Assembly (NCBI RefSeq): GCF_009711225.1
Contig: NZ_WMIE01000002.1
Span: forward strand, 1-64,000
Direction: 5' to 3'
DNA: 64,000 bases
Source: Paracoccus aestuariivivens
GTDB taxonomy: Bacteria; Pseudomonadota; Alphaproteobacteria; Rhodobacterales; Rhodobacteraceae
Part shown: positions 9,264 to 17,572 of the stretch, one piece after another
How the letters are laid out: each line of letters begins with the position of its first letter
Position numbering within the stretch: the stretch's first letter is position 1
Program-made: the position numbers and the translations under genes
Notes under the pieces: generated by a model
The model's database searches: none
Seen by the model: the letters and a program-made list of their open reading frames with translations, nothing else
Told to the model about the DNA's origin: nothing

Positions 9264-9782
9264 ATGAGCCATGAGTCGAAATCCGAAACGCAGGACCCGT
9301 TCCATGCCCATGACCATGACCATTGTGCGGCCAGCGTGCTGCGCCGTGCCGAGGAACAGGCCCGACAGGAAGGCGTCCGCCTGACCCCTGTGCGTCGCCG
9401 TGTGCTGGAAATCCTGCTCGAGTCGCATCGCGCCATGGGGGCCTATGAGGTGCTCGAGCGGCTGGCGCTGGAAGGCTTCGGCAAGCAACCTCCGGTGGCG
9501 TATCGTGCGCTGGATTTCCTTGTCGAGCAAGGCCTGGCGCATCGCGTGCGCCGGCTCAACGCCTATGCCGCCTGTCTGTCGAACCAGCGCGATCACACCC
9601 CCGCGTTCCTGATCTGCCGCCTGTGCGAGCAGGTCGCCGAGGCCGATACGCCGCAGATGCGCGAGGCGCTTGCCGCCTTGGCCGCCGCGCATGACCTGAC
9701 CATCGAGCGCAGCACTGTCGAGATCCTTGGCATATGTGCCCGCTGCGCAAAGGCCGAACAAGCCAAGGCGCAGGACGTATGA
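9264..9782 (+). CDS. zur: Zinc uptake regulator Zur (Fur family)
   Basis: A 172-residue Fur-family metalloregulator that represses zinc uptake genes when zinc is bound. The winged-helix DNA-binding domain covers about residues 30-90 (VRLTPVRRRVLEILLESHRA), and the dimerisation domain carries a structural-zinc pair CRLCEQ plus a C-terminal CARC. The His-rich N terminus (HAHDHDH) is common in alphaproteobacterial Zur. Its place at the head of znuCB, divergent from znuA, identifies it as Zur rather than Fur or Mur. The start codon has no ribosome site because a Zur-box-like palindrome occupies the position. It overlaps znuC by four bases (ATGA). Confidence 0.93.
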   Translation: MSHESKSETQDPFHAHDHDHCAASVLRRAEEQARQEGVRLTPVRRRVLEILLESHRAMGAYEVLERLALEGFGKQPPVAYRALDFLVEQGLAHRVRRLNAYAACLSNQRDHTPAFLICRLCEQVAEADTPQMREALAALAAAHDLTIERSTVEILGICARCAKAEQAKAQDV

Positions 9783-10579
9783 ACGCCCTGATCGATGCCC
9801 GCGATCTTTCGGTCAACCATCCCGGTGCGGATCGGCCGGTGATTTCGCATATCGATATGCATATCGATCCGGCCGAGATCGTGACCGTGGTCGGTCCGAA
9901 CGGTTCGGGGAAATCGACGCTGGTCCGCGCGCTGCTAGGGCAGGTGGCCCTGTCCTCGGGCAAGGTCGAGCGGCTGGCCGGTCTGCGTATCGGCTATGTC
10001 CCGCAGCGGGTCCATATCGAGCGCGCGATGCCGATGACGGTGCGTCGCTTCCTGTCCCTGCCGCTGCGGGTCAATGACGCTCAGGCAGCCCAAGTGTTGG
10101 AGCGCACGGGCGTGCCGGGGCTCGAGTCGCGACAGATCATCTCGCTCTCGGGGGGACAGTTCCAGCGGGTTCTGCTGGCGCGGGCGTTGCTGAACGCGCC
10201 GCAACTGCTGGTTCTGGACGAGCCGACACAGGGTCTGGATCAGCCGGGCATCGTCGCCTTTTACAAGCTGATCGAGGAAGTTCGCGCCGAGACCGGTGCC
10301 GCTGTGCTGATGGTTAGTCATGATCTTCTGGTGGTGATGCGGGCCTCGGATCGCGTGGTGTGTCTGAACGGGCATGTCTGCTGTCAGGGCACGCCGCAGG
10401 CCGTCAGCGCGGCCCCCGCCTACCGCGCCCTGTTCGGAGCCGAGTCGCGGGGCACTCTGGCACTGTATCGCCACCATCACGACCACGACCATGACGATGT
10501 CGGTCACGTCCATGAACATGTGCATGGCCCCGACTGCGCCCATGATCACGCTCACGCTCACGACCACGCCAAAGGCTGA
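9779..10579 (+). CDS. znuC: Zinc ABC transporter ATP-binding protein ZnuC
   Basis: ATPase of the zinc importer. The 266-residue protein has Walker A GPNGSGKST (39-47), the ABC signature LSGGQFQRVLLARA, Walker B LLVLDEPTQGLD and the H-loop MVSHDLLVV. After the ABC domain is an unusual His/Asp-rich tail of about 35 residues (HHHDHDHDD...HDHAHAHDHAKG) that may buffer or sense zinc at the membrane face. The start at 9779 gives ATGA coupling with zur; the frame is open upstream to 9734. It is followed two bases later by znuB. Confidence 0.95.
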   Translation: MNALIDARDLSVNHPGADRPVISHIDMHIDPAEIVTVVGPNGSGKSTLVRALLGQVALSSGKVERLAGLRIGYVPQRVHIERAMPMTVRRFLSLPLRVNDAQAAQVLERTGVPGLESRQIISLSGGQFQRVLLARALLNAPQLLVLDEPTQGLDQPGIVAFYKLIEEVRAETGAAVLMVSHDLLVVMRASDRVVCLNGHVCCQGTPQAVSAAPAYRALFGAESRGTLALYRHHHDHDHDDVGHVHEHVHGPDCAHDHAHAHDHAKG

Positions 10580-10581
10580 AC

Positions 10582-11367
10582 ATGCTAGATGATTTTCTGA
10601 TCCGTGCCCTGATCGCCGGACTGGGGCTGGTTCTGGCGACCGGCACACTGGGCTCGTTCGTGGTGTGGCGGCGGATGGCGTATTTCGGCGACTCGACGTC
10701 GCATGCGGCGATCCTTGGCGTGGCGCTGAGCTTTGCGTTCTCGCTGCCTTTCTATGCCGGAACCATGGCCGTTGCGGTTGCCATGGCGCTGCTGGTCGCA
10801 TGGCTGACCGGACGCGGCCAAAGCGCGGACACGGTTCTTGGGGTTATCGCACATACCGCGCTGGCCGCCGGTCTGGTGGCTGTCAGCTTTGTTCCGTCGT
10901 TGCGCGTCAATCTGGAAAGCTACCTGTTCGGCGACATTCTTGCCGTGACAAAAGCCGATCTGGTCTGGATCTGGATTGGGGCGGCGGCTGTATTGGGGCT
11001 GATGCTGTGGCGCTGGCAAAGGCTGGTCACAGCCTCGGTTAACGAGGAACTTGCCCTTGCTTCGGGTATCAACCCCGAGACCGAACGCCTGATACTGTCG
11101 CTCGCGCTGGCCATAGTTGTGGCAATCGCGATTCGAATTGTGGGCGCTTTGCTCATTTCTGCGTTACTGGTCATTCCGGCCGCAGCGGCCCGTGGACTCG
11201 CTAGAACGCCTGAGCAGATGGCAGGTTCCGCTACGTTTATCGGTGCGATCTCGGTCTGCGGTGGGCTTTGGGGCAGCCTTCGCTTCGATACGCCGGCCGG
11301 TCCTTCGATCATTGTCATTTCTGCGGCGATTTATGCTTTAACTCTAGTATTTTATGGCAAAGAGTGA
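10582..11367 (+). CDS. znuB: Zinc ABC transporter permease ZnuB
   Basis: Inner-membrane permease of the ABC-3 family, 261 residues with about eight hydrophobic segments. The N-terminal region GTLGSFVVWRRMAYFGDSTSHAAILG is the conserved family block. It begins two bases after the znuC stop and ends the zur-znuC-znuB operon. No clear T-run terminator follows, although a small hairpin (TTCCCG / CGGGAA) lies at 11381-11398. Confidence 0.95.
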   Translation: MLDDFLIRALIAGLGLVLATGTLGSFVVWRRMAYFGDSTSHAAILGVALSFAFSLPFYAGTMAVAVAMALLVAWLTGRGQSADTVLGVIAHTALAAGLVAVSFVPSLRVNLESYLFGDILAVTKADLVWIWIGAAAVLGLMLWRWQRLVTASVNEELALASGINPETERLILSLALAIVVAIAIRIVGALLISALLVIPAAAARGLARTPEQMAGSATFIGAISVCGGLWGSLRFDTPAGPSIIVISAAIYALTLVFYGKE

Positions 11368-11450
11368 TCAACTGTCGGGGTTCCCGTATAAGCGGGAATC
11401 GGCCGGCTCATTGGCAGCTTGCCGCCGGACTTCAAATGTGTTGGCTAATA

Positions 11451-11527
11451 TGCAACAGTCGACTTCGGCACGAAAAGTGCGCCATCAAGACCGCTTTCCA
11501 AGCCATTGGGTTTATGCGACTGTTGCA
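11451..11527. repeat. 77-bp element bounded by 11-bp perfect inverted repeats
   Basis: TGCAACAGTCG (11451-11461) and CGACTGTTGCA (11517-11527) are exact inverted copies 55 bases apart. Inside is a smaller hairpin (GGCAC-GAAAA-GTGC). The element lies 51 bases upstream of the small secreted protein gene. It could be a structured 5' leader or a miniature mobile-element remnant; I cannot decide from one copy. Confidence 0.6.
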
Positions 11528-11578
11528 CCGATGTTGTCGGAAACGGCAGCTTTCAAATTTACTGAACGGAGCATGATC

Positions 11579-11797
11579 ATGACCAAAATTGCTACCTTTG
11601 CCCTGGCCCTTGGCCTCACGGCATCGTCCGCCCTCGCCGGTGGCTACGTCGCCCCCGTCGTTGACGTCGAGCCGGTCGTCGTTGACGAGAAGCCCGCTTC
11701 GTCGAATGCTGGCCTCGTTGTTCCGGCTCTGCTGCTGCTCGGCGTTATCGCTGCAGTCGCTTCGGATGACGACGACGATGACGATGACTCCAACTAA
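11579..11797 (+). CDS. Small secreted/membrane protein with poly-Asp C terminus
   Basis: A 72-residue protein with a clear signal peptide (MTKIATFALALGLTASSALA, cut before GGYV), a Val/Pro/Glu-rich linker (VDVEPVVVDEKPA), a second hydrophobic segment (GLVVPALLLLGVIAAVA) and an acidic end of eight aspartates. Short proteins of this layout are widespread in Rhodobacteraceae without a known role. Start 11579 is chosen over the ATG at 11573 because of its spacing from ACGGAG. A terminator follows directly, so it is its own unit, convergent with the yjbF-like gene. The Asp tail could bind cations, but that is speculation. Confidence 0.75.
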   Translation: MTKIATFALALGLTASSALAGGYVAPVVDVEPVVVDEKPASSNAGLVVPALLLLGVIAAVASDDDDDDDDSN

Positions 11798-11820
11798 TCT
11801 TCCCTAGGGAAGTTTGGTTC

Positions 11821-11846
11821 ATGGGCTGGCTCTCGGGTCAGCCCAT
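11821..11846 (+). terminator. Intrinsic terminator of the small secreted protein gene
   Basis: An 8-bp stem ATGGGCTG / CAGCCCAT with a 10-base loop, followed by TTCTTTTTG. Confidence 0.8.
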
Positions 11847-11928
11847 TTCTTTTTGTCTGCCCCTGACGCGGCCGAACGCGTATCTTGCCAGTCCGCTCGC
11901 CTCGGTCACATCTGTTGCCGCGTCATGA

Positions 11929-11956
11929 AAAAAGCCCGCGTTGCCGCGGGCTTTTT
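11929..11956. terminator. Intrinsic terminator of the yjbH-yjbF set
   Basis: A 12-bp stem AAAAAGCCCGCG / CGCGGGCTTTTT with loop TTGC, 20 bases past the yjbF-like stop codon. The symmetric A/T ends allow use on both strands. Confidence 0.88.
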
Positions 11957-11976
11957 CGAGTTGACTGCCCTGATTT

Positions 11977-12630
11977 TCAGGGACGCAGTTCCTGAATGGT
12001 CACATAGCCCAGATCCGGCCCGATCCATTGCCGCGAGACCGTCACCCGCCCGCCCTGAACGATGTAGTTGTTCTGGATTTCCAGTGGGCCGTTCTTGCAG
12101 CTTTCCAAAATGACTCCCGCTTTCGGTCCGGGACCGATGCTGCATTCAAGCCGCAGCGGGCGCTCTAGCCCGTCTCCGGTCCAGTAGCGCATCACCCGAT
12201 TGGCCTGTCCGCTGCGACCGGAACGGATCAGCGCCGAGGACGGTGCCATTTCGGCAACCGACAAGTCATGGCCCAAACCTCGGGTTCCGGCCAGCATGCC
12301 ATCGCGCAGGATGATCGCCTGTTCGTTGGTGGTCATGTAGGTGCGTTGACCGGAGTTCTCGCCCGTCATGGCCAGTACCTGTGTCGTGGCCGCATTCTCG
12401 AGCCCGACAAGGATCAGTGGCCCCTTGTTGACGCGAAGTGCTGTGGCAGCCATGTCGCTGGGGCTGACCTTTTCGGCGACCTCGGTACGGTTGCGCTGGG
12501 CGACACTCTGACGCGCCGCCTCGGCCAGAAGGCCCGGTATCGAGCCCTCGTCGCTGTCAACATTGCCGCAGGCGCTCAGCATCGCGAGTGCGGCGGCTCC
12601 CAGCATGAAGCGCATCTTCGTCCCGCTCAT
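11977..12630 (-). CDS. yjbF: YjbF/GfcB-type outer-membrane lipoprotein
   Basis: A 217-residue lipoprotein with signal peptide and lipobox ALAMLSAC (Cys21). The C-terminal part (RVMRYWTGDGLERPLRLECSI ... GRVTVSRQWIGPDLGYVTIQEL) is the conserved pattern of YjbF/GfcB proteins (DUF2886), which accompany group 4 capsule or exopolysaccharide export genes. The start at 12630 overlaps the yjbH stop by four bases (ATGA), showing translational coupling. The frame is open upstream, antisense within yjbH. A strong terminator follows. The role in polysaccharide secretion is by family association; the mechanism is unknown. Confidence 0.82.
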   Translation of the reverse strand: MSGTKMRFMLGAAALAMLSACGNVDSDEGSIPGLLAEAARQSVAQRNRTEVAEKVSPSDMAATALRVNKGPLILVGLENAATTQVLAMTGENSGQRTYMTTNEQAIILRDGMLAGTRGLGHDLSVAEMAPSSALIRSGRSGQANRVMRYWTGDGLERPLRLECSIGPGPKAGVILESCKNGPLEIQNNYIVQGGRVTVSRQWIGPDLGYVTIQELRP

Positions 12631-14846
12631 CGCCAGAACCTCCCCCAGCCTTGATAGAGTTGTCCGGACTGGCTGTCGCGGACCTTGTCGTAAAGCCGCC
12701 CGTCGACGCGCAGCTTGCTGCCGCCGTCGCGCGAAAGCGAACGGATGTCGCCGCCGACACGACGCAGCGAGGGTTCGCCCGTGCCCCAGCCCAGCGGGAT
12801 CGAGATGCTCACGCCCTTGTCGAACGATCCTTCGCCGAAATCTTCGTCGCTGAGATCGGTCTTGCTGGCCCATGCACCAACGCGCCAACCGTTGGCGAAC
12901 TGACGCTCGACCGTGATGGTCGCGCCCTTGTCGCCCGCCAGATACTGACCGACATCAAGCTGTGCGCGGATGCCGTCGGTGAACTGGTAATAGGCCGAAA
13001 CATGACCCGTAGTGACCTCGTAGTCGCGGAAGCCGAAGACGTCGCGGAAGTCACGTTTCTTGACGCGGTTCAACTCGGCACCAAGCGCCAGAGACGAGTT
13101 GGTCGGCCACCACAGGACCTCGGTCGAGGCGCCGCCATAGGCCCGTTCGAGCAAGCCGACGGTGACACGCGAATAGACCGTTTCGGTCGGCTTCGCGTAC
13201 CATGCAAGGGTCAGACGCGGAATAGTCGGGCTGTCATTGCCCGAATACATCCGGCTGTCCGAGCGGACGCGCGGAACGCCGTTCGAGGCGTAATCCGTGT
13301 CCAGCGCTTCATATTCTTCGGCGGAAAGACTTCCGGGGCCTTCCTGTTCAGTCGTGCCGAGCACGCGCTGGCGCACGGTCCCCGAGACAACCAGTCCGGG
13401 GGTGAACTCGTATTCGGCCACCGCCTCTGCGCCGATTTCGTAGCGGAAGGGCTCGTCCGGATCGAAGATCGACGTCGAGAGATAGGGTTTCACGGCCCAG
13501 CTGAAGCGCGGGAATAACCCTTCGGTAAAGGTCAGGTTACCCGGCCGCGGATCGGCATCGGTCAGCTGCGCTGCCGCTGCGATCTGACCCGCCTCCGAGT
13601 TCTCGAGCCGCTCGACATCGGACCGGCGGACCGTGACCGAGGATGTCGGTAGCCCGTCGGCGGATGTGGTGATCACCAGCGTCTCGACCGATGGAGGCAG
13701 GGCGCGCGTCATCAGGCGCGCGGTGCGACCGATGGCCTGCGAATGCTGCATGTAGCGGCGGTTGCGGATCCGCACCTCGGCGCGGTTGGCGTCGAGCGAC
13801 ATCGACTCGAGGGTCTGCCCCTCTTTGTCCAGGGCATCGCTCAGGACTTTCTGGATCGCGGGTTGGGCCGTCGGGTCGGCAGACCATGCACCGGACCAAC
13901 CTTCGGGATCAGCCGAGGGAGACGGGCGCGGGCGAACCGGTGCTGGTGCCTTCTCGATCCCTGAAGGATAGGGGGCCTGACTGGAATCCATCGCGACCGA
14001 GAACTGCAGCCCCAGTTGCCGGCCACCCAGCAGGTAGGCACCCAACTGGTAGTTCTGGCCCCATTGGTAGCTTGCGCCAAGGTTGATGTGGTTCTTCAGC
14101 TCGTCCTTGTCGCTCAGCCAGACATCGCGGGCGCAGTCCTCGGCGATACCGGTTTCGCAGGCGTAATTGTCGCCCGAGTATTCGGCGGTCAAGGCCAGCT
14201 TCTCGGTGGCTTGCCACGTCGCGCTGACGAAGGGTGCCATGTCACCCTTGAACCACTGGTCGGTATTGGGCTTGCCGCCTTCTTCCTCGTCGGGTCCGGG
14301 GCGGTCGCCAAAGGGGCTGCCGATATCGCCGCTTTGCGCCAGACGACCCCAGCCAAGACCGGCGCTGACGCGCAGGCGCGGGTTGATCGTCTTGGTCGCG
14401 ACCAGATACTCAGCACTGTAATAGCCGGTGCCCATAAAATCCTGAAGGCCGATGGCCACAGCGGGCATCCAACCGTTCGGGTTCTCGTCAAGGAACTGGT
14501 AACGCAGGTCGAAGCTGCGGTCCCAGATATAGTCGCGCGATTGGGAAACACCGTTCGCCTGCGAGTCGAAACGGGCGTAGCGCAGCGCGACAGTCAGGCG
14601 GGGCAGGATCTGGAAGACCAGCGCGTTTTTGCGCGCGAGGTCCGAATAGTTCAACGTCGCGCTCAGGGTCGCGTCCGGCAGCATTTCCGCCGTGGGTGTG
14701 TCGATACCGCCCGGCAGGCCGTAGCTGTTGAACTTGGTTCCGATCAGCGGATCGGCAAGACCGGGAGATACCCCCAGTCCCAACAAAAGAGCCACCGGCA
14801 CGGTCGAAGCCAGCAGGCGGCGGGTCAGGGTCGAATGGGCGCGCAT
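12627..14846 (-). CDS. yjbH: YjbH-family outer-membrane exopolysaccharide protein
   Basis: A 739-residue protein with a signal peptide (ending GLA-DPLIG) and a long beta-rich body. The opening NSYGLPGGIDTPTAEMLPD and the repeated barrel-like strands (YQFLDENPNGWMPAVAIGLQDFMGTG, YSAEYLVATK) match the YjbH/GfcD family linked to exopolysaccharide and capsule export. A Pro-rich linker (APAPVRPRPSPSADPEG) separates the N-terminal barrel part from a periplasmic-looking middle and a second barrel part. It is coupled to the yjbF-like lipoprotein gene and follows another lipoprotein gene on the same strand. No polymerase or glycosyltransferase genes are nearby, so this is an accessory export set. Confidence 0.86.
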   Translation of the reverse strand: MRAHSTLTRRLLASTVPVALLLGLGVSPGLADPLIGTKFNSYGLPGGIDTPTAEMLPDATLSATLNYSDLARKNALVFQILPRLTVALRYARFDSQANGVSQSRDYIWDRSFDLRYQFLDENPNGWMPAVAIGLQDFMGTGYYSAEYLVATKTINPRLRVSAGLGWGRLAQSGDIGSPFGDRPGPDEEEGGKPNTDQWFKGDMAPFVSATWQATEKLALTAEYSGDNYACETGIAEDCARDVWLSDKDELKNHINLGASYQWGQNYQLGAYLLGGRQLGLQFSVAMDSSQAPYPSGIEKAPAPVRPRPSPSADPEGWSGAWSADPTAQPAIQKVLSDALDKEGQTLESMSLDANRAEVRIRNRRYMQHSQAIGRTARLMTRALPPSVETLVITTSADGLPTSSVTVRRSDVERLENSEAGQIAAAAQLTDADPRPGNLTFTEGLFPRFSWAVKPYLSTSIFDPDEPFRYEIGAEAVAEYEFTPGLVVSGTVRQRVLGTTEQEGPGSLSAEEYEALDTDYASNGVPRVRSDSRMYSGNDSPTIPRLTLAWYAKPTETVYSRVTVGLLERAYGGASTEVLWWPTNSSLALGAELNRVKKRDFRDVFGFRDYEVTTGHVSAYYQFTDGIRAQLDVGQYLAGDKGATITVERQFANGWRVGAWASKTDLSDEDFGEGSFDKGVSISIPLGWGTGEPSLRRVGGDIRSLSRDGGSKLRVDGRLYDKVRDSQSGQLYQGWGRFWR

Positions 14847-14900
14847 CGGCGGGTCCTTCTAACATGTCGTCCCGCAGGCTGAGAGGCTGCGGTTAGGCAA

Positions 14901-14929
14901 GGCCCGCGCGACTTGGGATCGCACGGGCC
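14901..14929 (-). other. Stable hairpin between lipoprotein gene and yjbH
   Basis: GGCCCG-C-GCGA pairs with TCGC-A-CGGGCC (10 bp with one mismatch, 7-base loop) just after the lipoprotein stop codon. There is no T-run behind it, so it may stabilise or process the mRNA rather than terminate transcription. Confidence 0.5.
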
Positions 14930-14939
14930 AGAAGCTGAA

Positions 14940-15815
14940 TTACTGGGTCGTTGCCGGAGGTGTGGGCGGCAGGATCAGTTGCGGAGCCGGAACTCCCGAC
15001 GTGGCCGGAGCATCGCTTGGCGTGGTCGCAGCCGGTGCTTCGGGGGTCGTCGTGGCCGCCGGAGCCGGAGTGGTTGCCGGAGCGGGCGTGGCCGCAGGCG
15101 TCTCGGCTGCGGGCGCAGGTGTCGTCACGGCAGGTGCCAGCGGTGTGCTGGTGACCGGAGCCGTGGTCGCCGGAGCGGTTTCCGTCGCCGCCGGAGCCGG
15201 GGTCGTCGCCGTGCTCGGGGTGGTGGTTGCCGGATCAGCCGGTTTCGCCACGGGCGCGGCAGCGGGCTTGGGCTTTGCGGTCGATTTCGGCTTCGGCGCG
15301 GCCGACGATGCGGTCACTTGCGCTTTCGGCATCGTGTCGGTGGCGGCGGCGCAACCCGACAGGCGCTGGCTGCCGACGCGCAGTTTGGCGGTGAAGGGGG
15401 TCTTGACGTCGCCAGCCTGACATTCGGCCGCCTGAACGTTCAGCGAGAAGACCGAGCCGTTCATCGTGCCGATGAACTCGACGCCGCGGGCATAGGTCAT
15501 GCGACGCACCGAGACGGCGGTCGATTTCGCGCCCGAGCGCTCGTAAACGGCGCGGGAATTGTTCGCGGTGACGGTCCAGCCCGCACCTGCGGCGCGGAAC
15601 ATGGCGATATTCGCCGTGTTGGCCTCGGCGGTAGCGAGCGGCCGTCCTTCTTCTCCGGTCTCGATTGGCGAGTCGATCGGCGACACGGCGGGCGGTCCAG
15701 CAGGCTTCTCGACTGCGGGGGCCTCTTCGGGGGTGTTCTTCTGGAAAGGCAGCTCACCGCAAGCGGTCACGGCCACCGACATCGCCAGTACGGCAAAAGC
15801 CGAACGGAATTTCAT
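14940..15815 (-). CDS. Ala/Pro/Thr-rich lipoprotein with COG3650-like domain
   Basis: A 291-residue lipoprotein: signal peptide with lipobox VAVTAC (Cys19), a short Pro/Glu-rich linker, a folded region of about 100 residues (AGAGWTVTANNSRAVYERS ... FSLNVQAAECQAGDVK ... RVGSQRLSGCA) with two cysteines in a pattern resembling COG3650 C-terminal domains, then about 120 residues of almost pure Ala/Pro/Thr with scattered Lys. The tail looks like a periplasmic spacer reaching across or along the cell wall. The start at 15815 is set by the signal peptide; the frame is open to 15902. Its position before yjbH-yjbF suggests a shared envelope role. Function unknown. Confidence 0.75.
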   Translation of the reverse strand: MKFRSAFAVLAMSVAVTACGELPFQKNTPEEAPAVEKPAGPPAVSPIDSPIETGEEGRPLATAEANTANIAMFRAAGAGWTVTANNSRAVYERSGAKSTAVSVRRMTYARGVEFIGTMNGSVFSLNVQAAECQAGDVKTPFTAKLRVGSQRLSGCAAATDTMPKAQVTASSAAPKPKSTAKPKPAAAPVAKPADPATTTPSTATTPAPAATETAPATTAPVTSTPLAPAVTTPAPAAETPAATPAPATTPAPAATTTPEAPAATTPSDAPATSGVPAPQLILPPTPPATTQ

Positions 15816-15947
15816 CTGCTCTGTCCCGGTTCCTTGGAGTTTTGCTTTGTCATAATCGCTACAGGAACCCCCCGCTTTGGGCAAGCGTCCAGCGCCCCGC
15901 AACGGCCTTGCAGGCCAATCTGCGCGGAGATTTGCGCGGTTTTTGCC

Positions 15948-17330
15948 TCAGCAGTTGGGGACGTTCACCGCAAGTCCACCCAAAGATGTCTCTTTGTATT
16001 TCTCGTTCATGTCCCGACCGGTCTGCCGCATCGTCTCGATTGCGGCGTCAAGGGGAACGAAATGCTTGCCATCGCCGCGTAGCGCAAGGCTGGCGGCTGC
16101 GACCGCCTTGATTGCTCCGATGCCGTTGCGTTCGATGCAGGGGACCTGCACCAGACCGCGGACCGGATCGCAGGTCATGCCAAGGTGATGCTCGAGCGCG
16201 ATTTCGGCGGCGTTCTCGACCTGCGCGGGTGTGCCGCCCAAGACGGCGCACAGGCCCGCTGCCGCCATGGCGCTGGCTGCGCCGACTTCGGCCTGACAGC
16301 CGCATTCGGCCCCCGAGATCGAGGCGTTGTGCTTGATCAGTCCGCCAATGGCTGCGGCGGTCAGCATGAAATCGTCCAACTGGCGCTCGGATGCGCCGGG
16401 AACGTGATCCAGCCAGTAGCGGATCACCGCCGGAACGACGCCCGCCGCGCCATTGGTCGGTGCTGTGACGACCTGTCCGCCTGCGGCGTTCTCCTCGTTC
16501 ACGGCCATGGCATAGATCGACATCCAGTCGTTGATGACATGGGGCGCCGTCAGGTTCATCCCGGCCTCGGATTTGAGCGAACTATGGATGCCCGAGGCGC
16601 GGCGCCGGATCGACAGCCCTCCGGGCAGGGTTCCGCCGGTTGCAAGGCCGCGATCCATGCAGTCGCGCATCACCTGCCACAACCGCCGGATGCCGGTCGA
16701 AATCTGGGCATCGGACCGGAACTTCCGCTCGTTCTCGCGCTTCAGGGTTGCGATGGATTTGCCTGATTTTTCGGCCATATCCAGCATTTGGGCCGCCGAG
16801 ACAAACGGCCATGGCACGGTGTCACCGTCATCACCGCGCGTCCGGTCGCCGCGTAAGGCTAGCTCGTCCTCGGTCAGAACGAAGCCACCGCCGATTGAGT
16901 AATAGACCTGCTGATAGATGACATCGCCCTGCGCGTCGGTCGCCATCAGCGTCATGCCGTTGGCATGGCCGGGCAAGGCATGGTCGTAGTCGAAGATCAG
17001 GTCGGCATCGGGATCAAAGGCCAGTTCGCCCAGATCCGCAGGCGTAAGGGTGCGGGAATTCCGGTTTGCCGCCAACGCCGTCTCGGCTGCCTCGGCATCC
17101 ATGGTTTCTGGCAGAAATCCTGCCAGTCCAAGTATGGTAGCGCGATCGGTCGCATGCCCCTTGCCGGTGAAAGCCAGACTGCCATGCAGGCTGGCGCGCA
17201 GACCGTGAGGGCGGAAGGGCTGGGCGCGAAGCGCCTCCAGAAAGCGGCCTCCGGCCACCATCGGTCCCATCGTATGCGAGGACGAGGGGCCGACCCCGAT
17301 CTTGAAGATGTCGAAAACCGACAGAAACAT
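15948..17330 (-). CDS. sdaA: L-serine ammonia-lyase (single-chain, iron-sulfur)
   Basis: Converts L-serine to pyruvate and ammonia using a [4Fe-4S] cluster. The 460-residue protein has the beta domain first ([21 protein letters not shown], residues 5-25) and the alpha domain second, with [20 protein letters not shown] and GLVQVPC supplying cluster cysteines. The start at 17330 ([10 protein letters not shown]) fits the family exactly; the frame is open 14 codons further. It is divergent from dusB across about 240 bases, in which I see no convincing regulator site, only a weak -35-like TTGACG at 17437. Confidence 0.96.
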   Translation of the reverse strand: MFLSVFDIFKIGVGPSSSHTMGPMVAGGRFLEALRAQPFRPHGLRASLHGSLAFTGKGHATDRATILGLAGFLPETMDAEAAETALAANRNSRTLTPADLGELAFDPDADLIFDYDHALPGHANGMTLMATDAQGDVIYQQVYYSIGGGFVLTEDELALRGDRTRGDDGDTVPWPFVSAAQMLDMAEKSGKSIATLKRENERKFRSDAQISTGIRRLWQVMRDCMDRGLATGGTLPGGLSIRRRASGIHSSLKSEAGMNLTAPHVINDWMSIYAMAVNEENAAGGQVVTAPTNGAAGVVPAVIRYWLDHVPGASERQLDDFMLTAAAIGGLIKHNASISGAECGCQAEVGAASAMAAAGLCAVLGGTPAQVENAAEIALEHHLGMTCDPVRGLVQVPCIERNGIGAIKAVAAASLALRGDGKHFVPLDAAIETMRQTGRDMNEKYKETSLGGLAVNVPNC

Positions 17331-17572
17331 CGCATTCCACCTTTGCTGGCCAAATTGCTGGCTTGGGTCCAAGCTAGTGCGGACCCATCCGGCCTACCAG
17401 AGGCGCTGCGTCACCCGTCAGGCAGTTCCGCGACATTTGACGAAACGTCCTCTGCACTATATCCAGTCATCGAGCCTGTTTATTAAGCAAACGTGATGCG
17501 GTGCGTTAAGCCTGTCGAAAAGGCAGTCGCCCCATTCTTCCGCATTCCTGCGCCCCGTCTTACGAGTTTCCC

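Noticed and set aside
17437..17463. TTGACG...TATATC as a dusB promoter.
   Set aside because: The spacer is only 15 bases and no supporting signal is present.
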